DNA from: an uncultured Eubacterium sp.
Lineage (GTDB): Bacteria > Bacillota > Clostridia > Lachnospirales > Lachnospiraceae
Reading direction: 5' to 3'
Length of the DNA stretch: 64,000 nucleotides
NCBI GenBank assembly: GCA_947089855.1
Contig: CAMUML010000017.1
Span: 1-64,000, forward strand
The notes beneath the pieces were generated by a model. That model searched no databases and was not told the origin of the DNA. It was given only the letters and a program-made list of their open reading frames with translations. Made by a program: the position numbers and the translations under genes. Positions within the stretch are counted from its first letter, which is position 1. The number at the start of each line of letters is the position of its first letter. Shown here one piece after another: positions 51,938 to 61,225 of this stretch.

Positions 51938-53233
51938 TTATAATCCGCATTGTTTCAGGAACTGCACAATCCGTTCCAAATTTTCTGCTGTCTCAAAATC
52001 TGCATCTCCATGTTCCGCACCATCCAAAACATCGAATTCCACCCTGTCCTCTCCGGCTGTTTCCACCATTTTCTGATAAATCCTTTGGGACTGGCCTATA
52101 GGGCAAATTGTATCCGCATTCCCATGCTGGAGCAGTACAGGCGGCATATCCTCCGTAACATACTGTATGGGGCTGGCTGATACCAGAACATCATCATTCA
52201 CATCCTCAATCTTTTTTCCTGCGTAACGTTCAATATTACTCCATGCAAAATCTGCCCCAAAACCGGTATATTCTCCTTCCCGCACTGTCCGCATGGTCTC
52301 TGCCAGATCTGTTGCCGGGTACCAGGCTACCGCACATGCCACATCTGAAGACTGCTCCGGATTTCCTCTTGCCAGATCTTCAAAGTCCGGATTCCCCGGG
52401 GTCAGAGCAGCCATAAGGGCATAATGCCCGCCGGATGAATCCCCCGACACGGCAATCCTTTCCGCATCAATATGGTATTCATCTGCGTGTGCCTTTAAGC
52501 AGCGCAGTGCCGTCTTGCAGTCTATGATTCCCGCCGGATGCGGTGTCTCCCCGCTCAACCGGTAATTGATGCTTGCAACCGCATATCCCTTTTCGCGCAG
52601 CGTAACCCATGCACGCTCCTGCCCGTCCGTCTTATCTCCGGCAAACCAGCCGCCCCCATGGATGAACATAATCAGTGGGAAGGGTCCTTCCCCCGTTTCC
52701 GGAAGATACAGGTCAAACTTCTGTGCCTCTGACAAAGTATCATAAACCACATCCCTGTATTCTCTAGTTTCTATTGTATTTTCTGTATTGTTTTCCACTG
52801 CACCCGCCATCCTTTCATCAGCAGTTTCATTTTCTTCTACTTTTCCCACAAGGATTGTTCCTGACATCTCCTCCAGTTCCTCAATACCCTCTACACAGAC
52901 TCCCAACCGGTGCATCTCATCACCAGCATAAAAGCCTCCGAACAGCATGAAAACGCCCCCCATACACTGGCCAACCACCGTAATAAACACCGGCCCCATC
53001 GTCACACAGACTAGGGCTGCCAGCGGCCAGATGCTCTGCGCAATCCCATTTGCCGCAATCCTTAAAATCCGTTTCAGAAGCCCGCCATTCCATCTGCATA
53101 TCCACTGTTTCTCATAATATACGCCATTCCCCTTCCGAAAACAGAGGACTGTTACAGCCACTGCCGAAAATGTCCTTGCAAGCAGGGACGGGTGCGCAGC
53201 CCCGGCATTGTAGGCCAAATCCCTGTTTTTCAT
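51938..53233 (-). CDS. Membrane-anchored alpha/beta hydrolase (esterase)
   Basis: A 431-residue protein with a hydrophobic N-terminal region (two likely membrane helices around residues 62-105) and an esterase domain from about residue 160: oxyanion HGGGW (FIHGGGWFAGDK), nucleophile Ser in SGDSSGGHYA, Asp near GNADTICP and His in GAEHGDADF. The family (BD-FAE, PF20434-like) deacylates sugars or lipids. Its catalytic domain is very similar to the middle domain of the protein at 55015 (shared TDLAETMRTVREGEYTGFGA-type blocks), so the two are paralogs from a local duplication. The ATGA overlap with the flavodoxin gene upstream makes them one operon. Confidence 0.85.
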   Translation of the reverse strand: MKNRDLAYNAGAAHPSLLARTFSAVAVTVLCFRKGNGVYYEKQWICRWNGGLLKRILRIAANGIAQSIWPLAALVCVTMGPVFITVVGQCMGGVFMLFGGFYAGDEMHRLGVCVEGIEELEEMSGTILVGKVEENETADERMAGAVENNTENTIETREYRDVVYDTLSEAQKFDLYLPETGEGPFPLIMFIHGGGWFAGDKTDGQERAWVTLREKGYAVASINYRLSGETPHPAGIIDCKTALRCLKAHADEYHIDAERIAVSGDSSGGHYALMAALTPGNPDFEDLARGNPEQSSDVACAVAWYPATDLAETMRTVREGEYTGFGADFAWSNIERYAGKKIEDVNDDVLVSASPIQYVTEDMPPVLLQHGNADTICPIGQSQRIYQKMVETAGEDRVEFDVLDGAEHGDADFETAENLERIVQFLKQCGL

Positions 53234-53868
53234 TCAACAATACCCAGTTCCTTTAGCCAGCCGCTTACTGCCTCATCCGGATTAGATGCGGATGAACTGC
53301 CAATATGAAGACCGTCAAAGACATCTGCATCCGGCTCAAGCTCTTTGATGCTATCCACTGTATCTGACAGGCCGCTCCCTCCGCTGGTACAAAACGGTGC
53401 GACCGTTTTACCGGAAAGGTCATAGCTGTCAAAAAACGTATAAAGGATCATCGGCATATCGCTCCACCAGTTCGGATATCCTACATAGATGACGTCATAT
53501 TGACCAATATCTTCGATGCTTCCTTCTATGGCAGGCCTGGCTCCATTTTCCTTTTCCGCTGCCGCAATATCCAAAAGTTCATCATAATCGTCCACATAAG
53601 GTTCCGATGGAATAATCTGAAAAACATCTGCCCCTGTCTGCCGGGCAATGGAATTGGCAACCTTCTCCGTATTGCCGGACCATGAAAAGTAAACCACCAG
53701 GGAATGGCTGTCCCCCGTTTCTTCCGGATCATCTGCTGTTCCATCCTCTGCGTCCCCGGCACCGCTTTCTGTTTCTGCTGCCGTATCTTTCTCCGTTTCA
53801 CTTTTTCCACAGGCTGTCAGCGAAACAAACAGTAAACATATCATTATCGTCATACAAAATTTTTTCAT
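53230..53868 (-). CDS. Flavodoxin lipoprotein
   Basis: A 212-residue protein. The lipoprotein signal MTIMICLLFVSLTACGKSE (lipobox LTAC) is followed by an acidic linker (residues 24-55), then a flavodoxin domain: VVYFSWSGNTEKVANSIA (FMN phosphate loop), IYVGYPNWWSDMPM and PFCTSGGSGLSDT. It would be tethered to the outer face of the membrane. ATG at 53868 with AGGAGG upstream. It is translationally coupled to the esterase at 51938. Confidence 0.9.
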   Translation of the reverse strand: MKKFCMTIMICLLFVSLTACGKSETEKDTAAETESGAGDAEDGTADDPEETGDSHSLVVYFSWSGNTEKVANSIARQTGADVFQIIPSEPYVDDYDELLDIAAAEKENGARPAIEGSIEDIGQYDVIYVGYPNWWSDMPMILYTFFDSYDLSGKTVAPFCTSGGSGLSDTVDSIKELEPDADVFDGLHIGSSSASNPDEAVSGWLKELGIVE

Positions 53869-53913
53869 ATACAACCTCCTTATGTCATATCTATCGTTCA
53901 AAATGAATATCAT

Positions 53914-53938
53914 TTAAACAGTATACCTCATTGTTTAA
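53914..53938. promoter_or_regulatory. Dyad before the flavodoxin lipoprotein gene
   Basis: TTAAACA (53914-53920) and TGTTTAA (53932-53938) are a perfect inverted repeat around 11 bp, in the gap between the MerR gene end and the lipoprotein start. The spacer contains GTATAC (53921-53926, -10-like). The dyad length suits a MerR-type operator, and the MerR gene is just upstream. Confidence 0.45.
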
Positions 53939-53962
53939 GCAAGGCATACCTGTTCCATCTCC

Positions 53963-54334
53963 TTATCTCTTGATTAAGTCTTTTTCTTCCGTTGCTTTTC
54001 GGATTTCAAACCTCAGATAATCCATCCGCTCAATCTGTTTCTCCTTAAAATGAATCTCGTCCAGTGTCCGGCTCCTTTTTTTGTCCAGCATTTCCATTCT
54101 TTGGGATTCTGTGCTTTTTTCCTCTAACAGCAGGCGCATATAGGATTCTGCTTCGCCACTGCTAAACCCAATGTCGCGCAGCGTCATGACCATGCCCAGC
54201 CGCTCGATATCCTGGTTGTCATACTGCCATGCCCCCATTACTTTCTTTACAGCGCCGCACAATCCCCAGCTTTCATATTCCCGCAATACTTTAATCGGGA
54301 TATCATAACGCTTACTTGCCTCATCAATCGTCAT
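53963..54334 (-). CDS. MerR-family transcriptional regulator
   Basis: A 123-residue regulator: MTIDEASKRYDIPIKVLREYESWGL is the winged helix start, followed by DIERLGMVMTLRDIGFSSGEAESYM and a dimerisation coiled coil (QRMEMLDKKRSRTLDEIHFKEKQIERMDYLR). No Cys-rich metal or redox site is seen. The ATG at 54334 has GGAGG upstream. It precedes the flavodoxin-esterase pair on the same strand and is likely their regulator. Confidence 0.9.
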   Translation of the reverse strand: MTIDEASKRYDIPIKVLREYESWGLCGAVKKVMGAWQYDNQDIERLGMVMTLRDIGFSSGEAESYMRLLLEEKSTESQRMEMLDKKRSRTLDEIHFKEKQIERMDYLRFEIRKATEEKDLIKR

Positions 54335-54474
54335 CTTCCATCCTCCAGATTCTTTTCGGTAATTTCCTGTACACCTTTTCACAAAATGTCTGCGGATCTA
54401 GGCATAGACATAAGTAAAAATATAGATGCCCCTTTTTCGGAACATCTATAGTGTAAATCTATTTTGATATAATG

Positions 54475-54578
54475 TCTAATACCTATGTTGAATTTTCAAA
54501 AATGCTCTGCAAGCATAATACATGATTATGGGAAGTGTTTTTTACTTCCCATAATATACGATTATGAGAAGTGCTTTT
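54475..54578. repeat. Hairpin repeat, left copy, with shared 12-mer
   Basis: ATTATGGGAAGT (54525-54536) and ACTTCCCATAAT (54544-54555) form a perfect 12-bp stem. Then comes ATACGATTATGAGAAGTGC, which recurs in inverted form at 58700-58723. TCTAATACCTAT (54475-54486), which lies in the MerR gene leader, recurs at 58742-58753 in the same orientation. Apart from these the 345 bp between the MerR start and the LysR remnant show no gene. Confidence 0.6.
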
Positions 54579-54680
54579 ATTTTTACCACACACATTTTCT
54601 TACTGTGCGTCTGCCGCCTTTCCGTCCGCAAAAATAATCTTTATTTACCACAAGGAACACCACCATAGAAACACCGCCAT

Positions 54681-55025
54681 TTAAAACGTAGTGCCGATAT
54701 TATACACAAAATCCGGCACTAAGGAACTGTAAAGAAATAATCTGATAAAGTTACGCCGGATTTTTCTTCGAGAGTGCCAGGCAAAAATCAGGCGCATAGC
54801 GGGGTACATTGAGGATTTTTGCCATGTGCTATCGGAAAAATAGACAAGTGAAACTATGAGATATTTAGTGACCGATGTACTAGTTTCCTCTCTTTCCAGA
54901 GCCTGCCTTACATATGCTGCAAATTTTGACGCTGCCTGGGAAAACGGCTGGTTCTTTTTCCTTACAAGGACGCATCCGCTTATGATCTCCGGAGCCATCG
55001 GCAAAAGTAACAGATTAGATGCCAT
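54681..55025 (-). pseudogene. LysR-type regulator, C-terminal fragment
   Basis: Residues 1-45 (LLLPMAPEIISGCVLVRKKN, then QPFSQAASKFAAYVRQAL) resemble the end of a LysR effector-binding domain. The DNA-binding half is absent, and the remaining residues are unrelated. It overlaps the esterase gene end by 11 bp. Probably left over from an insertion or deletion at this junction. Confidence 0.45.
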
Positions 55026-57030
55026 CAGCTATGATTTTCCCACGGCCATCCCTTCTGTAATGTTTAAAAAAATCCCAAGCAATCCCGGCTTCTTCCATGC
55101 GCGGCGTATGCTTTTTATCCTGCACAAGCACAAGCTGGGCAAACGGGATTTTGCAGCCGTCTTTATAGTAGTTGCAAAACTGCCAGTTTCGCCCGTTTAA
55201 CGCCTGTTCTTTTGTTTCATCCGGTTGCCAGCCCCAGTAAGGCGTCCTGGCATAATCCGCCTGCTGCCTGCTGTCTATCATTTCATTATATAAAAACATT
55301 GACCGGATTGCTTCCCTTTCATCATCCATCACAGCCATTGCCCCGGAGGACGTCCGCTCTGTAAATTCCCCATCCCCCTGCACCACCTGGAACGGCATAT
55401 CGTAATTTTCAAACACATGGTTTTTATTATCCAGATCTACCATCCAGCCCATTGCGGAAATGGCTGCAAAATACTGCGGGTAGTCCCTTGCAAGCGCCAC
55501 CGATGCAGCGCCGCCGTTAGAAAACCCGGTGGAGTAGACACGCTGCGTGTCTACCGGATAGTTTTTTTCCATGTATTCCACTACCGATACCAGAAACCCC
55601 GTCTCACTATAAGTCGCATAATTATTATAATCTGGGCTGATTACGATAAAGTTTTCCGCTTCTGCCTGCCGCACCCAGCCGCTTTGTATCAGGTTATCCA
55701 CCGGGTCGCAGCTAGTCCCGCACATAAACAGCACCATTGGCACATTTTTATCTGGATGTTCTTTGACGCCTTGCGGAATATAGGTATACACTGTCTTTCC
55801 TTGTACGGTAACCTGATCCAGCATGGAAACGCTGCCCAAAGAATCTGCCGCTTCTTCCATGTCTTTGGCCGGCTTCATATACTGATCCAAAAATTCTCTT
55901 ACGCGCAGCATATTTTCCTCCGTTTCAAAATCGCTGTCCCCATGCCCTGCGCCTTTTAAAATATCAAAAAACACTTTTTCTTTTCCAGCCGCCTGCACAG
56001 CCGCTTCATAAAATCTGCGCGACTGGTCGATCGGGCAGATGTCATCGGCGTCCCCATGCTGCAGCAGGATGGGCGGCATGTCCTTGGACACATAATTGAC
56101 AGGGCTGGCGTCAGCCAGGCACGGATCGCTTGTTTCTTCAATCTGCTTTCCCACATAACGCTCAATATTTGACCATGCAAATTCCGCGCCAAACCCTGTG
56201 TATTCCCCCTCCCGGACGGTGCGCATCGTCTCGCTTAAGTCAGTGGCCGGATACCATGCCACTGCACAGCAGACGCCCGTATCCTGTAAAGCCTCCATCA
56301 ACGCATAATGCCCGCCGGATGAACCGCCTGCAGCCGCGATATGCCCGGCGTCAATCCCATATTGTCCGGCATGGCGTTTCAGCCAGCGGACAGCTTTTTT
56401 ACAATCCGAAAGCCCCGCCGGGTGCGCCGCTTCGCCACTGAGCCGGTAATTTAAGCTGGCAACCGCATACCCCTGGGAACGGAGGGCAGCCCATGCACGT
56501 TCCTGCCCGTCAGACTTATCGCCGCTGTACCAGCCGCCCCCATGTATGAATACAACCAGCGGGAACGGCCCCGCCCCCTTTTTCGGCAAGTATAGATCTA
56601 ACTTCTGGGACTCGGACTGCGTATCATAAGGGATGTCAAAATATTCTTTCGCAGTATCCTGTACCGTCTGGCCATCTTCCTTCTTCCCTGTTACCGTAAC
56701 CCTGCATACATATTTTTTCTTCCCGGCGGCAGCCGTTATCCTTGCATTCCCTTTTTTCAATGCATGCACAACGCCTTTTGCAGTTACAGAAGCGACCCTC
56801 TTATTGGAAGACTTCCAGTTTATCTTAGATTTTGCGCCCCTGACTTCCAGTTTTTTTGTCTGCCCTTTGGACAGGTTGAGCCTTGTTATATTAAGCCCCG
56901 CGCCAGCAGCCGGCACCATGGCATCTGTCAGATACACCATGGATACAACCGCTGCCATAATCACAAATGCTGCCACTTTTCGAATCCATTTCATGCCCTT
57001 ATCTGATCTCCTTTCCATTTCTTTTTTCAT
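55015..57030 (-). CDS. Secreted BIG2 protein with two alpha/beta hydrolase domains
   Basis: A 671-residue protein. Signal or anchor near residues 14-44 (VAAFVIMAAVVSMVYLTDAM), BIG2-like domain 48-115, first esterase domain 130-390 (FIHGGGWYSGDK, AAGGSSGGHYALM, HGDADDICP, GAGHGDSDF), and a second hydrolase of the PHB-depolymerase/LpqC type 405-671 (VLFMCGTSCDPVDN, nucleophile in STGFSNGGAAS, QVVQGDGEFT). Two complete catalytic Ser motifs in one chain suggest action on two ester bonds of one polymer or conjugate. The ATG may be 57030 or the ATG at 56994; neither has a perfect site. It lies 49 bp behind the cyclophilin-like gene. Confidence 0.88.
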   Translation of the reverse strand: MKKEMERRSDKGMKWIRKVAAFVIMAAVVSMVYLTDAMVPAAGAGLNITRLNLSKGQTKKLEVRGAKSKINWKSSNKRVASVTAKGVVHALKKGNARITAAAGKKKYVCRVTVTGKKEDGQTVQDTAKEYFDIPYDTQSESQKLDLYLPKKGAGPFPLVVFIHGGGWYSGDKSDGQERAWAALRSQGYAVASLNYRLSGEAAHPAGLSDCKKAVRWLKRHAGQYGIDAGHIAAAGGSSGGHYALMEALQDTGVCCAVAWYPATDLSETMRTVREGEYTGFGAEFAWSNIERYVGKQIEETSDPCLADASPVNYVSKDMPPILLQHGDADDICPIDQSRRFYEAAVQAAGKEKVFFDILKGAGHGDSDFETEENMLRVREFLDQYMKPAKDMEEAADSLGSVSMLDQVTVQGKTVYTYIPQGVKEHPDKNVPMVLFMCGTSCDPVDNLIQSGWVRQAEAENFIVISPDYNNYATYSETGFLVSVVEYMEKNYPVDTQRVYSTGFSNGGAASVALARDYPQYFAAISAMGWMVDLDNKNHVFENYDMPFQVVQGDGEFTERTSSGAMAVMDDEREAIRSMFLYNEMIDSRQQADYARTPYWGWQPDETKEQALNGRNWQFCNYYKDGCKIPFAQLVLVQDKKHTPRMEEAGIAWDFFKHYRRDGRGKIIADGI

Positions 57031-57079
57031 CGGTATCTCTTAAAGTGTTACAGTCCAGCCTGGCGGCTGAACCGTAACA

Positions 57080-57886
57080 TTAAAGCGACAGCGTAACCGT
57101 CACATCCCCGCGCCCAAAAGCAGCCAGAAGTTCCTGCCTGGTAACGCCTTCTATTTTTCCAATCCTCGTAAAATCCCATGTATTCGTATCATAATAGATC
57201 ACAAGTGAATTTCCCTGGTAAAGGATTAAATCCCCAGGCCCGGTTGTGATCGTTTCATCATTTCTCGGCAGCCTGCTTCCAATCGGCCCTACCTTTTCCA
57301 TATCCCCATAGTCGCTCATATGGATAGTCAGCGGCCCGTCCGCAAGCATTTCCTTTAATGCCTCCGCTGAAGAATTGTCTGCGAAACTGGCATAAAAAAC
57401 CGTATCCCCGGCTGTTATTTTCATCTTCCCTTCCCCTGCGCTTTCCTTATCTTGTGCCTGATCCTGATTGGTTTCTGACTTGCCTACCCTGATTTTCATC
57501 CATGCCGTTTTGCTGCCCTGCCCTGTTTTTACTTTTACCGTAATTTTTGCTGTCCCGGCTGCTTTGGCGCGCACAACGCCGTTTTGGTTCACAGAAACTA
57601 CTTCTTTATTACTGCTGCGGTAACGGACAGAACTTACCTTTATGGATTTTGAGCCGCGGACAGCCCTTGCCTTTAATTTCTTTTTTGTCCCCGCCGCCAT
57701 CCTGCCGGTCTTTTTTGCCATGTTTTTATTTTCCATCTGCAACTGTACCGAAAACGCCGCTTTTGAAGCCGTCCACACAAAACATGTATTTCCAAATGGG
57801 ATCATCCCCAAAACCAGCAGCGCCATCAGTAGCGCTAACATCCTATTTTTACTTTTTTGATACACTGCCCTCACCCCGTTTTCCAT
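57080..57886 (-). CDS. Secreted BIG2 protein with cyclophilin-like domain
   Basis: A 268-residue protein. Hydrophobic leader at residues 14-36, BIG2-like domain 70-145 (SVNQNGVVRAKAAGTAKITVKVKTG), short linker, and a cyclophilin-like domain 155-268 (MLADGPLTIHMSDYGDMEKVGP, TGPGDLILYQGNSLVIYYDTNTWDFTRIGKI). This small beta-barrel family (PF18050-like) often accompanies flavodoxins and oxidoreductases in Clostridia; it lacks evident prolyl-isomerase residues. Seven bases separate it from the flavodoxin gene upstream. Confidence 0.82.
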   Translation of the reverse strand: MENGVRAVYQKSKNRMLALLMALLVLGMIPFGNTCFVWTASKAAFSVQLQMENKNMAKKTGRMAAGTKKKLKARAVRGSKSIKVSSVRYRSSNKEVVSVNQNGVVRAKAAGTAKITVKVKTGQGSKTAWMKIRVGKSETNQDQAQDKESAGEGKMKITAGDTVFYASFADNSSAEALKEMLADGPLTIHMSDYGDMEKVGPIGSRLPRNDETITTGPGDLILYQGNSLVIYYDTNTWDFTRIGKIEGVTRQELLAAFGRGDVTVTLSL

Positions 57887-57893
57887 TTTATCT

Positions 57894-58496
57894 TTATTTC
57901 AATGCAGCCTTATTTTTAGTCAGCCATCGACGGATTCTTTTATTGCTGACGCCATTTGCCGTCAGCCCGTTTTTCACATCTGCATTTTTGCAGTCGCCGC
58001 GGATATTCCTGACACTCTGGCTGATATCGGAACCACCACTTGTACAAAATGGAAGAATTGTCTTGCCCGACAGGTCGTAGGATTCTAAAAAGGAATAGAC
58101 TGCCATAGGCGCATCATCCCACCAAATTGGATAGCCGATGATAATGATATCATACTGCCCCATTGCCTTCACTTTCTTTTTCAGCGCCGGCCTTGCCTGC
58201 TCCTCCTGCTCACTCTGCCCCATATCCACCAGTTCATCATAATCAGATGGGTATTCTTTTTCTGTACGGATACGGAAGATATCTGCATCTGTTATCTTCT
58301 GTATCCTTTTTGCAACTTTTGCCGTTGTCCCTGACTGTGAAAAATATACCACGAGCGTTTTTCCTTTTTTTGCCTTTTTCCCTTGCTTTTTTTCCGCAGC
58401 ATATGTGGCCTGTACCGAATATGATTCTGCAAATGCCGCCGTTGCCAGTATTGCACAAAACAAAACTAAAAATATCCTCTTTGCTGTTTTTTTCAT
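57894..58496 (-). CDS. Secreted flavodoxin
   Basis: A 200-residue protein with a signal peptide (RIFLVLFCAILATAAFAES), a short basic linker (KKQGKKAKKGK) and a flavodoxin domain: LVVYFSQSGTTAKVAKRI, IIGYPIWWDDAPMAVY, PFCTSGGSDISQS. ATG at 58496 with GGAAT upstream; a TTG two codons earlier is rejected. First gene of an operon with the cyclophilin-like and double-esterase proteins. Confidence 0.9.
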   Translation of the reverse strand: MKKTAKRIFLVLFCAILATAAFAESYSVQATYAAEKKQGKKAKKGKTLVVYFSQSGTTAKVAKRIQKITDADIFRIRTEKEYPSDYDELVDMGQSEQEEQARPALKKKVKAMGQYDIIIIGYPIWWDDAPMAVYSFLESYDLSGKTILPFCTSGGSDISQSVRNIRGDCKNADVKNGLTANGVSNKRIRRWLTKNKAALK

Positions 58497-58870
58497 AAAC
58501 AATATTCCTTTCCGGTTTCACTTACCATTTTATACGGTTTTCTTTCTTTTATATCAATTATATTCCATCCTAAGCATGGCTTTTTAACCTGTTCTATTTT
58601 TCATTATTCATGCACCTCCCCCATTTTTGAAATACCCTCGGTTTGTTCCACTGTCTAAAATATCTATTTCCTAACCGGCTTTATCATGAGAAGCGAAAAG
58701 CGCTTCTCATAATCGTATATTATAGTAAAGCTGTGTAAAAATCTAATACCTATATCAAATAATATGAAATGCCTAAAACGTATCTCTATATATAATAGAT
58801 AATAAATTAGGATCTAAGAAATTTTCACACTTGCAATAAATAAAAGACAGGCACTTCCAACTATATTAAT
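58497..58870. other. Intergenic region with hairpin repeat, right copy
   Basis: No gene. ATGAGAAGCG (58686-58695) and CGCTTCTCAT (58701-58710) form a perfect stem and are followed by AATCGTATATTAT (58711-58723), which matches the 54551-54578 element in inverted orientation. On the minus strand a TATAAT at about 58723-58718 could be the flavodoxin operon promoter. The 12-mer TCTAATACCTAT (58742-58753) is shared with the MerR leader. Confidence 0.55.
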
Positions 58871-59251
58871 TCATACATAAAATAAAATTTGTAATGCAAT
58901 CCTATTCCCAATTTGTCCTTTCAATTGGCTTATATATAGAGCATAGTATTTTCCCTGCCCGTATATAGCGATATAGTAACCAATCACTGTAAAAAGTCCC
59001 AGAATTGCGAGGTAAGACACAAAAAGCCAAAATAACGGCTCCCTGTCGTCAAAGTATGTAAACATCTGCCGCATAAACAGGTATGCGCTAAAGTTTCTTT
59101 GTAAAAACGCTCCAACACCGCAAAGAGATATAACAGCGGCGGTAATCCGGGCAATAATGGCCCGCCTTCTGGAATCTCCCTGCATTTTAACCACTCTTTT
59201 TACCCTGTTCATAACCATGTTCCAGTGTGCGCCAAAATGCAGTGAAATCAA
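58871..59251 (-). pseudogene. DUF4405 membrane protein, C-terminal fragment
   Basis: Begins with ISLHFGAHWNMVMNRVKRVV, which corresponds to the SLHLGLHWGMIM segment in the middle of DUF4405 proteins, and continues through one or two membrane helices to an end at 126 residues. The N-terminal helices are missing and the frame starts at a TTG directly at the end of the truncated reductase gene. It appears to be one side of a deletion. Confidence 0.6.
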
Positions 59252-59832
59252 AATGAAACTTCATCACATATTCCTGCCTGAATAAAAGACCAGTTCAGGA
59301 CTCCTCCACCGCCCAACATTAACATTTCAATCCCGAACAGTTCTTTTAGCTTCACAGCAACTTTGCCGCAATCAAGCTCCTTATCTCCGGCAATAACATA
59401 AGAAATTCCCATTCTACGCAGGAAATCCTTATACGTATTTGGTGTTTTTCCTATCAGCACCTCAATAATATGGGCTGTGGTATCTACATAGGTCAGCGTA
59501 TTCTTCTTCCACCCGATTTTTCCAGACGGATCAACAGAAACATAATACATACCTGTTTTTTCTGCAATAAAATCCCCCTCTGGTACAATTGCCGCATTTT
59601 CATCCAAGTCCGGCTTTTCATAGAAAGTAAAGTTGTTATCTGTAGTTATACGCCCCGACAGCCAGCCTTGATGTTTATAATACGGCTCTTTCCCAAAAGC
59701 AATCTGATAGAATACATCCCCGGCCGTTTCTCCTTCCGGTGTATTCATATAATCTCCCATAATCTTTCCATCCAGCGATGTCATCATATGGCAGAAAATA
59801 TATGGTCTGTTCTTCGTTTTCCTCCTCATCAT
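59248..59832 (-). pseudogene. RibD C-terminal / dihydrofolate-reductase-like protein, 3'-truncated
   Basis: 194 residues: PYIFCHMMTSLDGKIMGDYM start, GRITTDNNFTFY, GISYVIAGDKELD and LGGGGVLNWSFIQAGICDEVS. Family members continue past DEVS for another 25-40 residues (usually LVLAPV...). Here the frame stops one codon later, where DUF4405 sequence begins. The nucleotide-binding part is present, so partial function is possible, but truncation is likely. Confidence 0.7.
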
Positions 59833-59906
59833 CTATCAATCTCAATTTAAAAATGAGCAGGATTTTGTTAAGAACCCTGCTCATTCGTCACCCCATCACA
59901 TAATTT

Positions 59907-61206
59907 CTAATTTTCCTGATTCCCATCCTTAGTCCATACCTTTTTATATTTTTTAAAGTAATAAAACGACATCAGCAGGCCAAACCCTTCACCAACACTC
60001 ATGGAAAGCCATACTCCGTCCGTACCAAAAATCCTCGGCATGATCAGCACCGGGATGACCAAGAATACAATTGTCCTGCAAAATGAAAGAATTGCTGATG
60101 TTTTTCCATCATTCAATGCCGTAAACCAGCCGGAAGCAAATACATTTACTGCCATCATAAGAAAGCTGACCGCCACAATGCGGAAACCATGCAGGGCAAT
60201 TTCACAGACCGCCTGGTTTGCACGGGCAAATATGGATACCACTCCGCCGCCCAAAATATAGCTAAGTACTGTAACGCACAGTGCCGTAATGCCTATTGTC
60301 TTTACACTGATATGAAACAGCTTTGACAGACGCTCTTGATCCTGCCGCCCATAATTGTATCTGACAACTGAGGAAATCCCTGTGATATATCCCCGGAACA
60401 GACCGCCGAACAGCCCTTGTGCATACCAGATAATGCTGAGTGCCGCCACACCGTTTGAGCCTGCAAGCTGCATAAGCGTATTATTGAACAAAATCGTCAC
60501 CACAGAAAACGCCAGCACGCTCTCCATTTCGGAAGCCCCGTTTGTGCAACTCTTGATCAATGTATGCGCTCTCCATTTCGGCTTTACGATATAGAGCAGT
60601 TTCTTTCTCCCTATCGCAAAAAACACCAATCCAGCCACAGATGGAACCGCATAGCCGATACTTGTAGCGATGGCTGCACCGGCGATCCCCATACCGAATA
60701 CCGAAATAAACAGCCAGTCCAGCCCGATATTCAGTATACCGCCTGTTACGGAGAGCATTAAACCCAGTTTTGCCCTGCCTACCGTGATGTAACTCATCTG
60801 GAACATGGTTCCAAACACCGTAAACGGGATCACAGCAAAGATTGGCAGCATATAATCCACGCAATACGGCATCAGCGCATCATTGGCTCCCAGAAAACGG
60901 CAGATCGGCTCCAAAAAAACATAGAAAAGAAATGCCATCAGGATACTTTTTCCCTTCCCCAATTTTTTTTGAAACCAGTGCATTGCCTCCAGTACCAAAC
61001 ATCGTCCCGACTGCTGTGACCAGATACGTCATCGGCAGTGTGATGTTAATGGCAGAAAGGGCGTCTGTATCTATAAACCTTGCGACGAAAATGCCGTCCA
61101 CCGAAGTATAAATGTTCATAAAAATGGTGGAAATAACGGTTGGCAGAGCAAACATAATCAGCCATCGAAAACTGATGGAATGTTCCATATCGTTTTTAGA
61201 CTGCAT
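59907..61206 (-). pseudogene. MATE-family efflux pump, frameshifted
   Basis: The 5' part (61206 leftwards) gives SISFRWLIMFALPTVISTIFMNIYTSVDGIFVARF and GGNALVSKKIGEGKK, the start of a MATE transporter with GGAGG before the ATG. At about 60960 the frame shifts. The rest (KSILMAFLFYVFLEPICRFLGAN onward, 340 residues) is in another frame and is the remainder of the same protein. Roughly 20-25 residues of the third helix appear missing as well, so it is a deletion with frameshift. Family function: Na+ or H+ coupled drug efflux. Confidence 0.85.
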
Positions 61207-61225
61207 CTTTTCCTCCTTCATGCCC

